Assembly: GCF_902806685.2 (NCBI RefSeq)
Contig: NC_048550.1
Span: 2,957,383-3,021,382 of the forward strand
Length of the DNA stretch: 64,000 nucleotides
Direction: 5' to 3'
Source: Maniola hyperantus
Lineage: Eukaryota; Arthropoda; Insecta; Lepidoptera; Nymphalidae
Shown: positions 22,200 to 37,100 of the stretch, in pieces
How the letters are laid out: each line of letters begins with the position of its first letter
Position numbering within the stretch: the stretch's first letter is position 1
Notes under the pieces: model-generated
What the model saw: only the letters and a program-made list of their open reading frames with translations
Database searches by the model: none
Told to the model about the DNA's origin: nothing
Program-made: the position numbers and the translations under genes

Positions 22200-25100
22200 A
22201 TGTTCAGCGGAATCGCAGGTGAGAATTGAATGCCGCAATTTTTTAAATGTTTTTCTAAAAAAAAATTAAATAATTTCCTTCTTTAAGTACCTACCTATAA
22301 TATTTTTGTATGTAAATATTGAATGCAAATTACATATCGTTTATTTGTTTAATTTTTATGGAATGCATTCGTATTTTAAATAGTTTAGTGACTGCTGTAA
22401 ATTATGGCTCGAAAATTCTGCTTGGTTACAACTGCGTAGTTAGCGGTACTGCTACAAGCATCCATTATTATTAGAGAAGAGTACATTTTGTACATGTACC
22501 TGTAACATGTACCTATGTATATTCAGTTAAATTGAAACGGGAATCAGGCTTTTATTTGAATTACACGCATTGTTATTTTCACCAGCTATGCAACTATAGT
22601 ACGCGGCAGAAAATAATGTACATCGACCTTTAGAAGGAGTCATTGTCTCTGTCGTTGAGACCGATAAAACGTCATATAGGTATGAGAGACAGAGACAACG
22701 CTCTACAAAGCCGAAATGTCATTCTAAAGGCCGATGTACAATATTTTCTGTTGCGTAGGCACCTATCTACAGCTATGATGATAATTATATTAATCCGATA
22801 ACGGTTTCGGCTTGGTTATTATCGCATCACTTATCTCTGAGAGACGATTGCATTGTCTGGGTCAAACAGAGCTCCGAGCTGCTAAGGTCAAGGTCAAGTT
22901 CAAGGTCATGGTCAAATGATTTATTCAAAATCTATACATAGTATAAAATAAAGTCGCTTCCCGCTGTCTGTATGTATGAACGCGTAAATCTTTTAAACTA
23001 GGTACGCAACGGATTTTAATGCGGTTTTCACCAACAGGTAGAGTGATTCAAGAGAAAGGTTTATAGCTATAGTTTAATTCTCAAAAAATTAGAGATCCCT
23101 AGAGAAATTGAAATAATGTGAATTAGGTCGGAAAAAATTCCTCTCATTTGAGTTTCCGAGGCAATGACAGCCGGGGCGGGTCGCTAGTAGGTAATAAATT
23201 ACTCTTTTTGATAGTCAGATGTTGGATTTGTAAGATAGGTATAGTGGTGATAATTATTACGCAAACTTAAAACTAATTTTTATATAGATACCTACCCGAC
23301 TTCTTGAGTAGGTACCCACTGGGTTCATCCTAGAAATGTTTACCAGCGTCCCGATTTCTTGCAATTCACTGTAGGATTCAGCAACTTGTGCTGCCGCCAT
23401 TAAAGAGACCGAAAAATGATCGATCTGAGCGTGGCTGCACCCTACCAGAAATATTATATCATTATATAACAATAAATTTTTTTTACTAATTGTATTAAAA
23501 TAAGGTCATAATATATAGGACTGGCACCACAAGGCTAACGATGCGAGATAAGAATAGTTTTGGTACCTATGACTGTCTGTTAATTGGTCGTAAACAATGG
23601 TTCATTAACTCGATGACTCATCAGTTTAAATAATCTAGAACACTGATTCAGACTTCACAGCCTTGAGTATTACTTATTCAAACTTAGCTTAGCCTACAAG
23701 CTGATCCCTGGCGTTAACCTTCTAAAGGTGAAGTTGTCACTTTGTGAAATCATAATATCATCCATGTACCTACCTATGCTATAATCAATTTGATATAATA
23801 GGTATCACGCAGGCAAAAAAACTAGTTATAAAATAAACTAGCTGCCCGGGCGAACTTCGTACCGCCTAACAGTCGATTCTTTTTCAGGTTTTTTTTTAAA
23901 TTTTTCTAACCTTTTTTTATTTCACAATATTAGAGAATAAATAGATTTCCCTTCTCTCATGTCACTTTATAAACTCAGTAGTCAATATAGGTATAGGTAC
24001 TCGGTTACATGCATCGAAACCATAGAGCAGAATATGATCGAAACATTACACTCAATACCTATTAGATATATCTCGAATGTAGAATATGATATCGCGTTAA
24101 ATGACGCAACCCTATCACGATTGCCCTGACTCTCTGAATGTTCAAAGTTTCAATTCCATATTCCTTATTTCTGATTCATTTGACGAGGAAATGGTTAATT
24201 GGAAGAATGTACATATTTTGTATATGACTCATATTCTACTTTGATATGCTGAGACGTAGAATCTCAAAATAAATTTAAAGACGTCGTCGAAACTACGCAG
24301 TGGTACATAACATTGGATTATTATAATATTAGACCAAGTCATTTTAAATTACAAAATATCACCTAATAAGTCACGTTTCATGTGTACAGTGAGGCAATAT
24401 ACATGCCAAGAATAACAATAATAATATGAGTACACAAACGTGCTTAAATAAATACTATGTAATATATACCAAATAAATAATACACCATTAAAGAATTTGC
24501 ATACAAGAGAAGCTGAAGCTGACCTACCTATTCAGTATTTCCAATTATAATATAAAGTAGATTGTATTAGGTTTTTACGTGATTGAACCCGAGTCTAAGA
24601 GTTTATTTACATATTTATAGGTAGATTGTGGTATAAACGAAATAATCACTTGAATAAACAAAGACCAAAAACAAGAAAATAAGAAAATCTATATGAAGCA
24701 GTTGGCGTCATACCTATAGTGACCCATTTGCATGAATCAATATTCTTATATCATCAGACCACCTATTCATTTCCTCTTTTATATTCATTATTAAGTAAAT
24801 TTAAATGGTATTAGAAAACTGGGCATATAAATACCAAAACTTATAATTTTGTGTATAATATTATAAAATATGTAATATGTGGAATTATATTGTATATACT
24901 ACACAATTATAATTAAATTAGGTATATCTATACGAAAAAAAATACAAAGGGACTATATTTAGGCTGTTATCAACAGTCCAAAGTTAAATACTTATCAACA
25001 ATATTAACTTATTGTGCACTTATGAGAATTTTAAAAACTGCAGCTGATCTTTATCCTCTTGTTTTGAATAATTAATAAAATAATTAGCTAATTCTCATTA

Positions 25101-28100
25101 ATGAAATCAGGTTTATAATTATTTCTGATGAACTTTTTATTTATTTATTTATTTAAAAAAGTCAAACATTGCCCGAACGAGAACATAACATAATCTAATA
25201 TTATATATATGCAATATTGTGAGCAACATCTGGAAAGCTGGCAAGTGGCAACGCTGAGGTCACGGCCACATACCTACCTATAATATCACCCTATACACAG
25301 TAATGCGGTATGCATAATGCAATGGGAATCCATGACTCACTACGCCGTTCTGTTTCTGATACATCATAAGTCATAACGTCTTGTAGCCCTTGAATTAAAT
25401 GAAGGAAGCTGACAACTTTCATTCGGGGGCCATTATTTTATATTTTTTACTAAAATAATAGCTCTATTAAGTATCTATGTGTGTAAAAAAACATTTTTAA
25501 ATCATTTCATGGCTGCTATTAAGAAATCGTTTATGTTCCCGTCTGTTTTTGATAACGGTGGTATAAAATTTTAGGTATATTGGGGCCGATTCTCTAGTAC
25601 ACAATCACTGAACTAAACTAAATTAACAGGTCTAAATCTAGTGCTATCCTTTTTCGCGAGCAACATTATGACAGGGATAGCACTAGATTTAGACGTGTCA
25701 TTTTAGTTTAGTTTAGAGATTGTGTACAAGAGAATCGGCCCCATTGTTTAAGTAAATGATGAATCAGTAAAATGTAACAGAAGTGGTGTTTTTCACTGAA
25801 AGATCATGAAAAATAACAGGTTCATATAAAACAACAAATTTTGAACGCATATATACCTAACTTGAAATGACAGATTTTGATATGATGCATGCAAATGGTA
25901 AATAAAATGACACAAAGGATACTACATTGTCCTGAATTAAATGTAGCGCAACTGTGGCATAAAGCTTGCAAGTTGCAGGGTCATAGTCATAGCACTGAAT
26001 ATATACCTAATAGTAATAGTTTAAAACTATGTCTTTAGTGTTGTATAAACAAATATAAAAATGTTTACACCAAACAAAACCTCCCCGTCTCATTCGGCAA
26101 TCAAAACAAATTCTATACCTAAGCAAACGGTGACATCATCAAGGTCATCCAGTCGGGCCTCATAATATTATGCGACCAGTTCTTTCCACACGCTACCAAC
26201 AAGTGCAAAAGAGACAGCATGTTCCAACCTGATCTTTCATGAGGAATGTTGTGTGTGTTAATACAAATGATATTTTTATATTTGAACTACATTAACAGAT
26301 ATCTCTTTGCCTCCTTGAGACTTCGATCGTCTATGTGAATGAATGCCATAAAATAACAGTTGAAGCGTTTGAAATAGGCACATCTACTGAATCAATAACA
26401 ATATGGGTAACGTGTATATCACTAGATTGCGTACGTAACGTACTACCGCTACGTAATCGATAGACGTTGATTCCTAAAATGCTGGAATGGCAAACCTCGC
26501 ACCTGAAAGTGCAATGTTTAGTGTTAGTCAACTTCTACTAGGCGGAGAGTGGAGACTGGAGAGCAGGAATGTGATCGATACAAACGGCTCTGCGATGGTG
26601 AAAATTCTTACAGGAAACATGTTCACAGCTGTGGACCAGTATGTGTGGTTTACCAGGTAGTACCGCTGGCCAGTCCTTGATATACGTTAAACCAGTAGGT
26701 TCCTCTAAAGACCTACCTACCATCAATGGTAAGTCCTTTTAGAGATCTACTAAGATCTACCAAAACCCACTCTCTACCAATATCGTCTAACCAGTTGTCA
26801 ATCAAGTTAGTCTCTGACTCACACTCCGGAAGTTAGTAACGACCATACGTTGGCGCAACCGAAAAAAAATCCAATATCTAGCAGATGATGCATATTAGCA
26901 ACATTTTAGCTGTGGAGTAACTAAGGAAGAACACGTCTTAGGATCCAAAGAACAGCAAAATAAATTGAGAAGGTGACGCGATCACTTCTAATATAAACTG
27001 ACTCTAATTCACATTAAATTCCAACGAATTTAAAACCCACTGCGCTTTAGTTGTTACGTTGTTAAGGTGAGAACTCACGGAATACCCTATATTAAAAAAA
27101 CACTTCGCGCACGGTTTTAGATTTTAGACCATCAGATATTATATTTTGTTTATTTTGTACAAAAACTTCCTGGGTAAAATAAGAAAATCGTGGACAAAGA
27201 AATGCTATTACCTAATAATATATCTGCCGATGTAGACGATTTCTTTCAGGAGCCCTAGTCAGAACAGAAATAACTATTGCACACCTGTGGCATAATCTAT
27301 TGAACCAGTAATACCTATTTAGTATTTACTCAACAAAAACAACGCATCGACTCGGAACATCGTGATTTTATTCTAGAAAGATTTGATTGTCTTGTGTAGT
27401 GACTAGTGTGGATTATTTTATTGATATTATATTGATATATATTATAGGTAGTCAATTAAGCCATTATAATGTCACGTAACTCATAAGAAATACGAGTAGC
27501 TGTCGTCATAACCAAAACCTAATAAGAAATTCTAGGATATAAAGGTGATATTGTATGTTAAGCTTAACAAATTTGCTGGTAGTGTGGGGGTTATGAGTCG
27601 GGACATTAGTTTTATCTACCAATTTATCCCCCGTTTGATCTATGAACTTTGTACTGAGCAGCAGACGGTAACATTTCTCGTATGAGTGACTATGATTATT
27701 ATATTGTAAATAAATCTGTTGTAAAATATGTATGTTTCGACGACCTCCCTGGCGCAGTGGTGAGCGCTGTGGTCTTAATAGTGGGAGGTCCCGGGTTCGA
27801 TTCCTGGCAGGGGTTTGGAATTTTATAATTTCTAAATTTCTGGTCTGGTCTGGTGGGAGGCTTCGGCCGTGGCTAGTTACCACCCTACCGGCAAAGCCGT
27901 GCCGCCAAGCGATTTAGCGTTCCGGTACGATGCCGTGTAGAAACCAAAGGGGTATGGGTTTAATAAAAACTGCCATAACCCTTCCAGGTTAGCCCGCTAT
28001 CACCTTAGACTGCATCATCACTTACCACCAGGTGAGATTGCAGTCAAGGGCTAACTTGTATCTGTATAAAAACAAAAAAAATGTATGTGCGGCATTGTAG

Positions 28101-31100
28101 CTAGGCAAAATTCGAAGGTAGGTAACTAAGTAAAGATTGATAACATTAGATCTATAGTCATTATTCATATACCTATAAATCTATTTCAGCAGCAAATGGA
28201 TATAATTAGGTAGGTACTTAACATTCCTTTTTATTCTTAATGATTTTTAATAACTGTACCCTGGCGCTGTTGACTTGCTTTAGCTTAAAACTTAAAGAAG
28301 ACATTATATCAGAAATAAAAATAACTTCTTTAATGCAACTTGTATCTTACGGTCTTGCTTTGAAAGATGATCTTAAGTAATTAAGTAAGCCTGCTAATAA
28401 GCTGAGGTTATTACGACACGAGGTTAGATAGGTAGGTAATTATTTAAATCCAGTAGGTACCTAAGTACCTAAGTAAGTACATAAGTAAAGTATTTTATAG
28501 CCTTGCCATATTACTAGACGAAAGCAGGACCCAGAATCAAAATAACTGGTCATCTGCCATTCATCTGCCGCGCCGGAAGATCCGATTATTTCTCAAACCA
28601 TACTTTGATGTACGGAAGTAGGTAGGTACTTACCTATTAACCTTAAGTGCCTAGGTACTTATTTGTGCCTGGACGGCCTTCTAGACTAGACGTATATTAT
28701 AGTGATCTGTGGCGGCCTCGTATTTGAGGGGCCCGAGGATTGATTCCGGCATGCAAACTTTGGGAGTTACGTGCGGGTCGGTAAATAAATATCACTTGCT
28801 TTAACGTAGGAGGTAACTATACCTACCTTTTTAGGGTTCCGTACCCCAGAAGGACAAAAAAACCCTTATAGGATCACTTCGTTGTCTGTCTGTCTGTCGT
28901 GTCTGTCAAGAAACCATGCAATAGGGTACTTCCCGTTGACCTAGAATCATGTTCGACAGCTAACGATGTCATAAAGAATAGCCAGGAAAAATCCGAAAGA
29001 GGAGAATGGTTACATCACAAAAAAAAAAAGAGTTCAGTAACTACTTAATATTATATTTGTTGTACCTACGATGGTACGCGGAAAATCACAGTGGAAATTT
29101 CATTACACGTCTACAAGAAAAAAAAAACGGATCCACAACTGAAAATATGACGACCACGACTAGTCTGCCAAGATTGTGCCTATGACTCAATTTACATGCA
29201 AAGGGAATCGAAACGAATTTCTATACTTAAATGTTAATTTATATGCTACTAGCTGATCCCCGCGGCTTCGCCCGCGTAGATTTAGGTTTTTAAAGATCCC
29301 GTATAGCCTATGTCACTCAGGAATAATGTAGCTTTCTACTGGTGAAAGAATTTTTAAAATCGGTTCAGTAGTTCTAAAGATTACCCCCTACAAACAAACT
29401 TAACGACATTACCTCTTTATATAATATACAACGGGCCGTGCAGCAGAAATCGTAATATTTTAATTTCGCCATAACTTCAAAACCAAACGTCCAATTTTAA
29501 TCATTCAAAGACCAAATATTATCTCCATAAACTGTTCTTAGTGATGAAATCATTTATTTTGATAAGGATTAATAGCATGAGTAAAATAAACGCGTTTAAA
29601 TGTAGTCCAAAAAAATTCAAGATTTTTAAATAAAAAAATGGTTGCTGTGCCTCACTCGACATAGATGGGTATAGTGTGTCGCGGACTTTTTTGTAGATAT
29701 TTATAAGATCTACAATTAATTAGAACATTTTATGGTTCTATCTTTTATAGTTTAGGCAGCGTACGCAAAATAAGTAACTTTTCTGGTTGATTTTTTACAC
29801 CTTGTGTCCGAAAAACCCAAATATCTTACGGAACCCTATTTTTTTCCAAAATAAAATATAGCCTATGTTACTCGTGGATAATGTAATGTAGCTTTCGAAT
29901 GGTGAAAGAATTTTTAAAATCGGTCCAGTAGTTTTTGAGCCTATTCAGTACAAACAAACAAACAAACAAACAAACAAACAAACAAAGTTTTCCTCTTTAT
30001 AATACTAGTGTAGATGTATAAGTCTCGCAAATTGCTAATGCGCGTAACCGCCATTTTAGTGACGGCAACACTAGACTGAAGTTTCGAGCTGATGGTACAT
30101 TTTTATTTCGGCTGACGTCAAAATGACGTCATTTCGATTTTAATGGGATATGGTTCCAGCGCAATAGCAATTTGCGGCACTTATACATACTTAATAATTA
30201 TATATTGTCTTATACACTTTGTCGTCGTGATTAATATTTAAAATACCAATGCCAGATTACAGATTTCTAGCACTAGTCTCTGAGATTAACCGAGGACGGA
30301 CGGACGGACAGACGGACGGACATGGCGAAACTATAAGGGTTCCTTGTTAACTACGGAACCCTAAAAAAGAACGTATTTTCACGGACTCGGAACAGATGAG
30401 TGCGTGATCGTTGTAGGGTTCCTTTTTTAGAGTTCCGTACCTCAAAAAGAAAAAGGATATCTTATAGGATCAGTTTGTTGTCTGTATGTTTGTCTGATGT
30501 AGGTACTATTTTGAACTAAAACAAACATAACTATTAAAGTCAAAGTCAAATGATTTCTCCTACTTCACTTTTTAACTGACTTCCAAGAAGGAGGTGGTTC
30601 TCAATTCGGCCCGTTTTTTTCGACTTTTTTTTGTTCACCGAATCTACAGAACAAAATATGTCGGTCATCATTCCCTCACACCTAGGTTATAAGTAGGTAC
30701 AGTGAATTACAGCAAGGGCTATTCCCATTGATTTGTTCTATAATAAATTGTTTTTTTTAAGTTATCAAATCACTTGACTCTCAAATGAGAGATTACAAGT
30801 CATTTGTCTAGCACTACTTAACATTTTATGGTTGTAGGTATGTGTTGTGTGTTGTAGGTATGTTTTCTTACACTAACACCCGTACTCAGAGTCGCTCAAT
30901 CGTTACTTAAGTTTAGTTAAAACGAGACAGAGCTACCTATAGATATATCTCTCACATAAATCTGTCCTATTTTTAACTCAATCTTAAGTAACGATTAGCG
31001 ACTCTGAGTACGGCGGTTAATCTTTTTTGTTGTATGTTTTCTTACCGTTAATTTTTTTTTGTTTTTTCTTACCCTCGTGTCTCTTACATAAGCTGTTCAT

Positions 31101-34100
31101 TCAAATTCTTTTGCACGACTTATCCGTCTAAATGAGCATGCTGTAGCCGCCTACAATTTGAATTACGTAAGGACCTAGGATTTGAATAACGTATAATTTG
31201 TTTTGTACTAGTCTGTTGGTGGTTCAATTGAAAAAAAAATTACTAAAATTAGTATTTTAAATTTTCAAACTAAGATAACTTTATCAAGTGGGGTATCATA
31301 TGAAAGTGCTTTACCTGTACATTCTTAAACATTTTTTTGTTTATTTGAAGCATAGGTACCTAATAGTTTTTGATTTATCGTGCAAAATATCGTAAAAAAT
31401 ACCGTTCCTCCCCCCTTTCTCCGAAGTTTACCAGTCGAAAAATCTGAAATAATTATGTTCAATTTAGAGAAACAATAAAACTAACGATCTATCGTAGTTT
31501 TTTTTTTATATTATTAAAATAATAAACCTCTACAAACAAAGTTCGTTTTGCGGTTCGTTAACAAAAGTGACTACTGTAGTACGGAACCCTCGGTGCGCGA
31601 GCCTAACTCGCACTTAACCGGGTTTTCTCTGGAAATACGAAACCATAAAAAAGAAACAAATACTAGCAAAAATATCCGCAAGCCATCAGGAAAAAAGTTG
31701 TTGGCGGGCCTGGGGCTAATCTTAGCTCGCGGTAGAGTAAATATTTACTTCGGATAAAAATATCGTGTGAGATAACAGTTGCCATTGGCATTAGGTAGGT
31801 ACCTACCTACGCGATTGTTTAGGATGTAGACCTAATTGTGTATGCATAGGTATATAGATTTACGATATAATATGAATATGATTGATAGAAGAATGCCTAT
31901 CTACACACTTACCTATCTATTGTTATGATATTTTTGTACCTTACATAACATAACTCATACTTCTTAGTCACACCTAGATAGTAAGTAACTACGTAGCCAA
32001 TTTTAGTTGTTTTTAGGGTTCCGTACCTCAAAAGGAAAAACTGAACCCTTATAGGATCACTTTGTTGTCTGTCTGTCTGTCTGTCTGTCAAGAAACCTAC
32101 AGGGTACTTCCCGTTGACCTAGAATCATAAAATTTGGCAGGAAGGTGGGTCTTATAGCTGAAATTTGGGGAAAAATCTGAAAACCGTGAATTTAGGGTTA
32201 GATCACACAAAAAAAATTAAATTGTGGTCATGAACTAATAATTAGTATTTTCAACTTTCGAAGGGAGTGACTATATCAAGTGTGGTATCATATGAAAGGT
32301 CTTCACCTGTACATTCTAAAACAGATTTTTATTTATTTTTACGTATCATAGTTTTTGAATTATCCTGCAAAATGTCGAAAAAATACGACTGTAGTACGGA
32401 ACCCTCATTGCGCGAGCATGACTCGCACTTGGCCGTTTTTTTTTTTTTAATTTGATGACAAACACCCTTAATGTTACTAGCATTTTCTCGCGACATTTTG
32501 TCCTTGTATTGTAAGTAGGTAACCAGGCACCTCATGTGGCACTCGGGGATAATGTACTAGTGGTACTAGATAGATCTATCAGTGAAAGAATTTTAGAATT
32601 GGATTATTATTAGTTCCGGAGCTTACCCCCTACATTCAAACTTACATTTATATAACAGAAAAAAGTACTTACTGTAGGGGGCAAAGTTCGCGTACAGGTA
32701 GGCAGGGACAGAGAATTCAACCTCTGGTCCACCCTGATATAATCCTACTCTATGTTCTGGTCTGTGTGGGCAGGATTAGATAGAGGTCGTCATCGTCGTC
32801 GTCTTGAACATTTAAAAAAAAATGGCGAGCAAACGAGCAGGCGGGTTACACGATGTTAAGTGATTAAACATGTGCAGTACCAGAGGAACCTTTCTGTTGA
32901 TCCGCCCCATGAATAACCCCATGTTGTAATCTAATGGGAACACCGCCGAAGGTAGTTGATTCCACAGTTGGCATGTGCGTCGAAAAAAGGATCTGGCACA
33001 ACGGGCGGTCGAAGTGCTATAGACACCCCAAGTGGTGAGAGTGAAATTGTTTGCGGTGGCGTGCGGTGCGGTTGTTGATAAAGGAGGGTGGAATGTGATC
33101 AAACAACTGTTCAGAGCACTCCCCACATAACATTATTTCTTGTAGGGACTTCCAGATTACAAGATGTTGTGCGTTGGCCGCTGCCGTCCAGCGAGTGGTT
33201 CCCTACGACTTATTTGTTGTCTATTATCTGGCAACGGCCAACACTAACACTTTTCAGCGCGAGTTCGCCATTCCAACACCTTGAGAGTTGAGACCCCCAT
33301 ATGTCTATCGGACCTCCGAACTATGCGCCCCGCCCTTTGTCATTTCAGCTTCGCACCCCATTGAGCTATGTCGCTTTATTTCTGATTTGATCACGTAGAG
33401 GAACTGCGAGCATAGCTCTCTCTATCGATCCAAATAGGTTGGATAGAAGCAGGAAGTCAATTGAATAGAATATATTTAAATTCAAGTAAACTTTGAAAAG
33501 TGCTTTTGAATCTTCAACTAGTCTAATTTACCAATGGTTCGGAATGCCGTTCCTACCAAGAAGAACCAACAAAAAACTCGGCGGTTGCTGTCTTCAAGTG
33601 ATCAGTTTATAATATTATTATACCATACTGTAAAAGCAATTGCAGCCCCGTGCATTGCTGGAGTGAGTCAAATCCAGGCTTTTTTGTCATTTACATACTT
33701 AGTCTTCGACTGTATAATATGCTTTTTTTAGGAGCATACTTTTAATAGATCTTTTAAACTTGTGTAAAGGCAAGTCTAAAATTGTTTGTGGAATTTTGTT
33801 ATAAAATATTACACTAATTCCCACAAAAGACTTTCCCACTTTCCCGATTCGGAGCGTAGGAGTTGCGAGCTTATTACGGTTCCTACTAGTTCGTCTGTCG
33901 TGGAAATCGTGGAAATAAAACATAATACAAGGAATTTCAACACAAAAATGGACTTCTGTTAAGTTTTGGGAGATTTTAGCGAATTATTAAGCTTGTGGTT
34001 TATCTTCTCTAGGTATGTACCAGGTACGTAAGAGTCCCAAACAAAAGTTCATCCACTCAACAATCTCTAACTGACGGGCTATGTTCTATTTTAGTTAGCA

Positions 34101-37100
34101 TCCGGACCATTGTACTCTTATGACACTTTAACTGATGCTAACAACCTGTGCCAACATTATTGCCCCTAATGCTATAGACTTTATTGAAATTATTTTGATA
34201 AACTGGCCAAGTGCGTGCTGTACCTAACCACTTAATGTGCCTATATTCTGTGCTGTATAAGTACCTAACTCAGAATATGCAACATACTAGGTCCTACTTC
34301 TGGATTCTATATTTCTGTAACCATCCTTAAATAAATAGCTGCTAAATCTTTAGCAGCAGCGTTCATTAATATATTTTATCTATTTAGTTTTTATCTTATA
34401 CATCGATTTTGAAATATTTTTCGTAAAACTAAGCAAACTTACGGTACCTTAGCGTTCCGGTTTGAATTACGACGCCGCGTAGAAATCAACATGGATTTAA
34501 TAAAAAATGCCATACCCCTTCCAGCCCCCCAATTGTGTAAGAATAACCATTTCATGGCTATCGCAATCGTCAAGAAATTCTGCCCTTTGATTGGCTGTGA
34601 AAAAATGTAAACAGCGAATCAACCAATCAAAGGGCAGAATTTCTTGACGATTGCGATAGCCATGAAATGGTTATTCTTACACAATCGGGGGGCAGGTTCT
34701 ACCAGGTGAAATTGCAGTCAAGCACCAGTCAAGGCCAAGGGGTAACTTGTATCTATCTGAATAAAGAAACCTACCTTCTAGACAGACCTAGATAAGTAGG
34801 TACCTAGATAGGCGTAGAAGTTGTTTATAGCGTAAAATAATAACCACTAGCTTCTACCTAAGTTATTTTAAAGGCTCTACCTAAAAGCCGGTTTGGCTAT
34901 GGGCGAAGTTCATTGGTCCCTTACTGTAAAAGGATCTAGACATTTCAAATAGATAAGTAGGTAACTGAAACCTACCTAGTTTGCTCATAAATATATATAT
35001 ATTTTTATGTCAACAACTTTGATTTAGAATGAGTGTTGTAAGGCTATATTATCTGTAACCTTCTAAGCTTTCTTCTTAATTTCTGTACCTACCTACCAAG
35101 CTAACCTGAAGATTTAAATATTTAGACCACACTAATAAATTTTCATTGCATGAATTTTGACTTTTTTTTTCACTGAGGCACACCCCTAATAATTTGATCA
35201 TTGATGATTTTTACTGCTAGAAAGTAGAAACCTCAGTAAATTGCATATCGCCATTAGAAAAGAAATAGGTACCTAGTCTCATTTTAGATAATAAACAAAC
35301 GTTTATGCATGGACAATGGACATCTTAGTCATAAATTGTAGAATATTGTATTATCACGTACCTACGTCAAAGAGAATATAATCACTAGTACCTACGCGGC
35401 AGAAAATAATGTACATCGACATTTAGAAGGAGATAGTGGATTTGTAGAGCATTGTCTCTGTCGTTGAGACGGACAAAACGTCTTGGAATGGATATGAGTG
35501 ACAGAGACAACGCTCTGCAAAGCCGAAAAGTCATTCTGAAGGCCGATGTACATTACTTTCTACCGCGTACTACTACTGTAGTTGGAATGTTTGTAAACTA
35601 AAAATAATTGTTATTTGTATTTTCCATGCTTTCCGATAGACAAGAATCTCGGTGAGTTAGAAATTGTATGAGTATTACCTAATATTATATAGCTAGTTGG
35701 TTACTTAATGTATGTACTTATGTATGTTTATTGTACCTACTAATCAGATCTACGACTCTTTTTCAAGCAAGCGAAGATACATTAGTATTCCTATCCTACG
35801 TTCCAAATCCAAAAAGGTTTTTTGGTCATTATGCTAAGCAAAGAGCTTGCTTAAAACCATAGGTACTAAGTAATATTTAAATGCGAAAGTGTGCCTGTCT
35901 GGCTGCTAGCAGTCGAAATTTAGCAGGTAGGTACCTACCTACAGAGCTAGCTCACATCCGGTCCTAGCACACGGGGTCGGACAGACTACTTTTTGTACCG
36001 GAAAATTAAAATAATTCCCACAGGATTATTAAAAAAACCGAAATTTACGGTGATGTAGTCGCGGGCATAATCTAGTAAGTTAATAATGAGTAGGTACCTA
36101 CCTAATTATATAATAAGCTTATTACAAGTTAATTTACAATAGGTACATTATCTTCCAAGACATGCCAAAATATGCTGATTGTAAGTAAAGTAATGTATCA
36201 AAGAAAAAAAAAACGTGCGTGGAAAATTTATACCTTGTTATCAAAACCAGTTCGCAATAATATTATGTCTACGAAAACAGTTTGCATAGGTAGATTACGT
36301 CATATTTTTAGGGTTCCGTAGCTCAAAAGGAAAAACCTAGAATCATGAAATTTGGCATGTAGGTAGGTCTTATAGCAGACATTCGGGGAAAAATCTGAAA
36401 ACCGTGAATTTGTGGTTACATCACACAAAAAAATTAAATTGTGGTCATGAACTAATAATTAGGATTTTCAATTTTCAAAGTAAGATTATATCAAGTGGGG
36501 TATCATATTATGAAAGGTCTTCACCTGTGCATTCTAAAACAGATTTTTATTTATTTTTATGCATCGTAGTTTTTGAAATCGTGCAAAATGTCGAAAAAGT
36601 GCGACGGTAGTACGGAACCCTCGTTGCGCGAGCCTGACTCGCACTTGGCCGGTTTTTTTTTCATTATCAAAATAAAAGTAGGTGAATAACAGATTACTTA
36701 CACGATTGATAACAAGTGATCGTAGAGCAGAGACAATAAATGAAATTGTAGACTCCGTCTGAATAGTGACGACCTCCCTGGCGCAATGGTGAGCGCTTTG
36801 GGCTTATAAGTGGGAGGTGACGGGTTCTATTTCCAGCAGGGATAATTTTTGATTTTATAATTTCTGAATTATCTCTGGTCTGGTTTTTTAGCAGGCTTCG
36901 GCCGTGGCTAGTTACCACTCTACCGTCAAAGCCGTACCGCTTAGCGATTTGGCGTTCCGGGACAGTGTCGTGTAGAAAGATAGAAGCCGCCATTCTTCCA
37001 AGTTAGCCCGCAAGGTCAAGGGCTCAACTGTAATAAAAAAATCGATAAAGAGGGAGTTAGACACACACACGAAGGGTTCCGTACTATCGAACAAGAAGTA

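Noticed and set aside
27745..27815. Functional tRNA gene
   Set aside because: A and B boxes are present, but the segment does not close a cloverleaf acceptor stem and continues into a repeated SINE body found elsewhere in the window.
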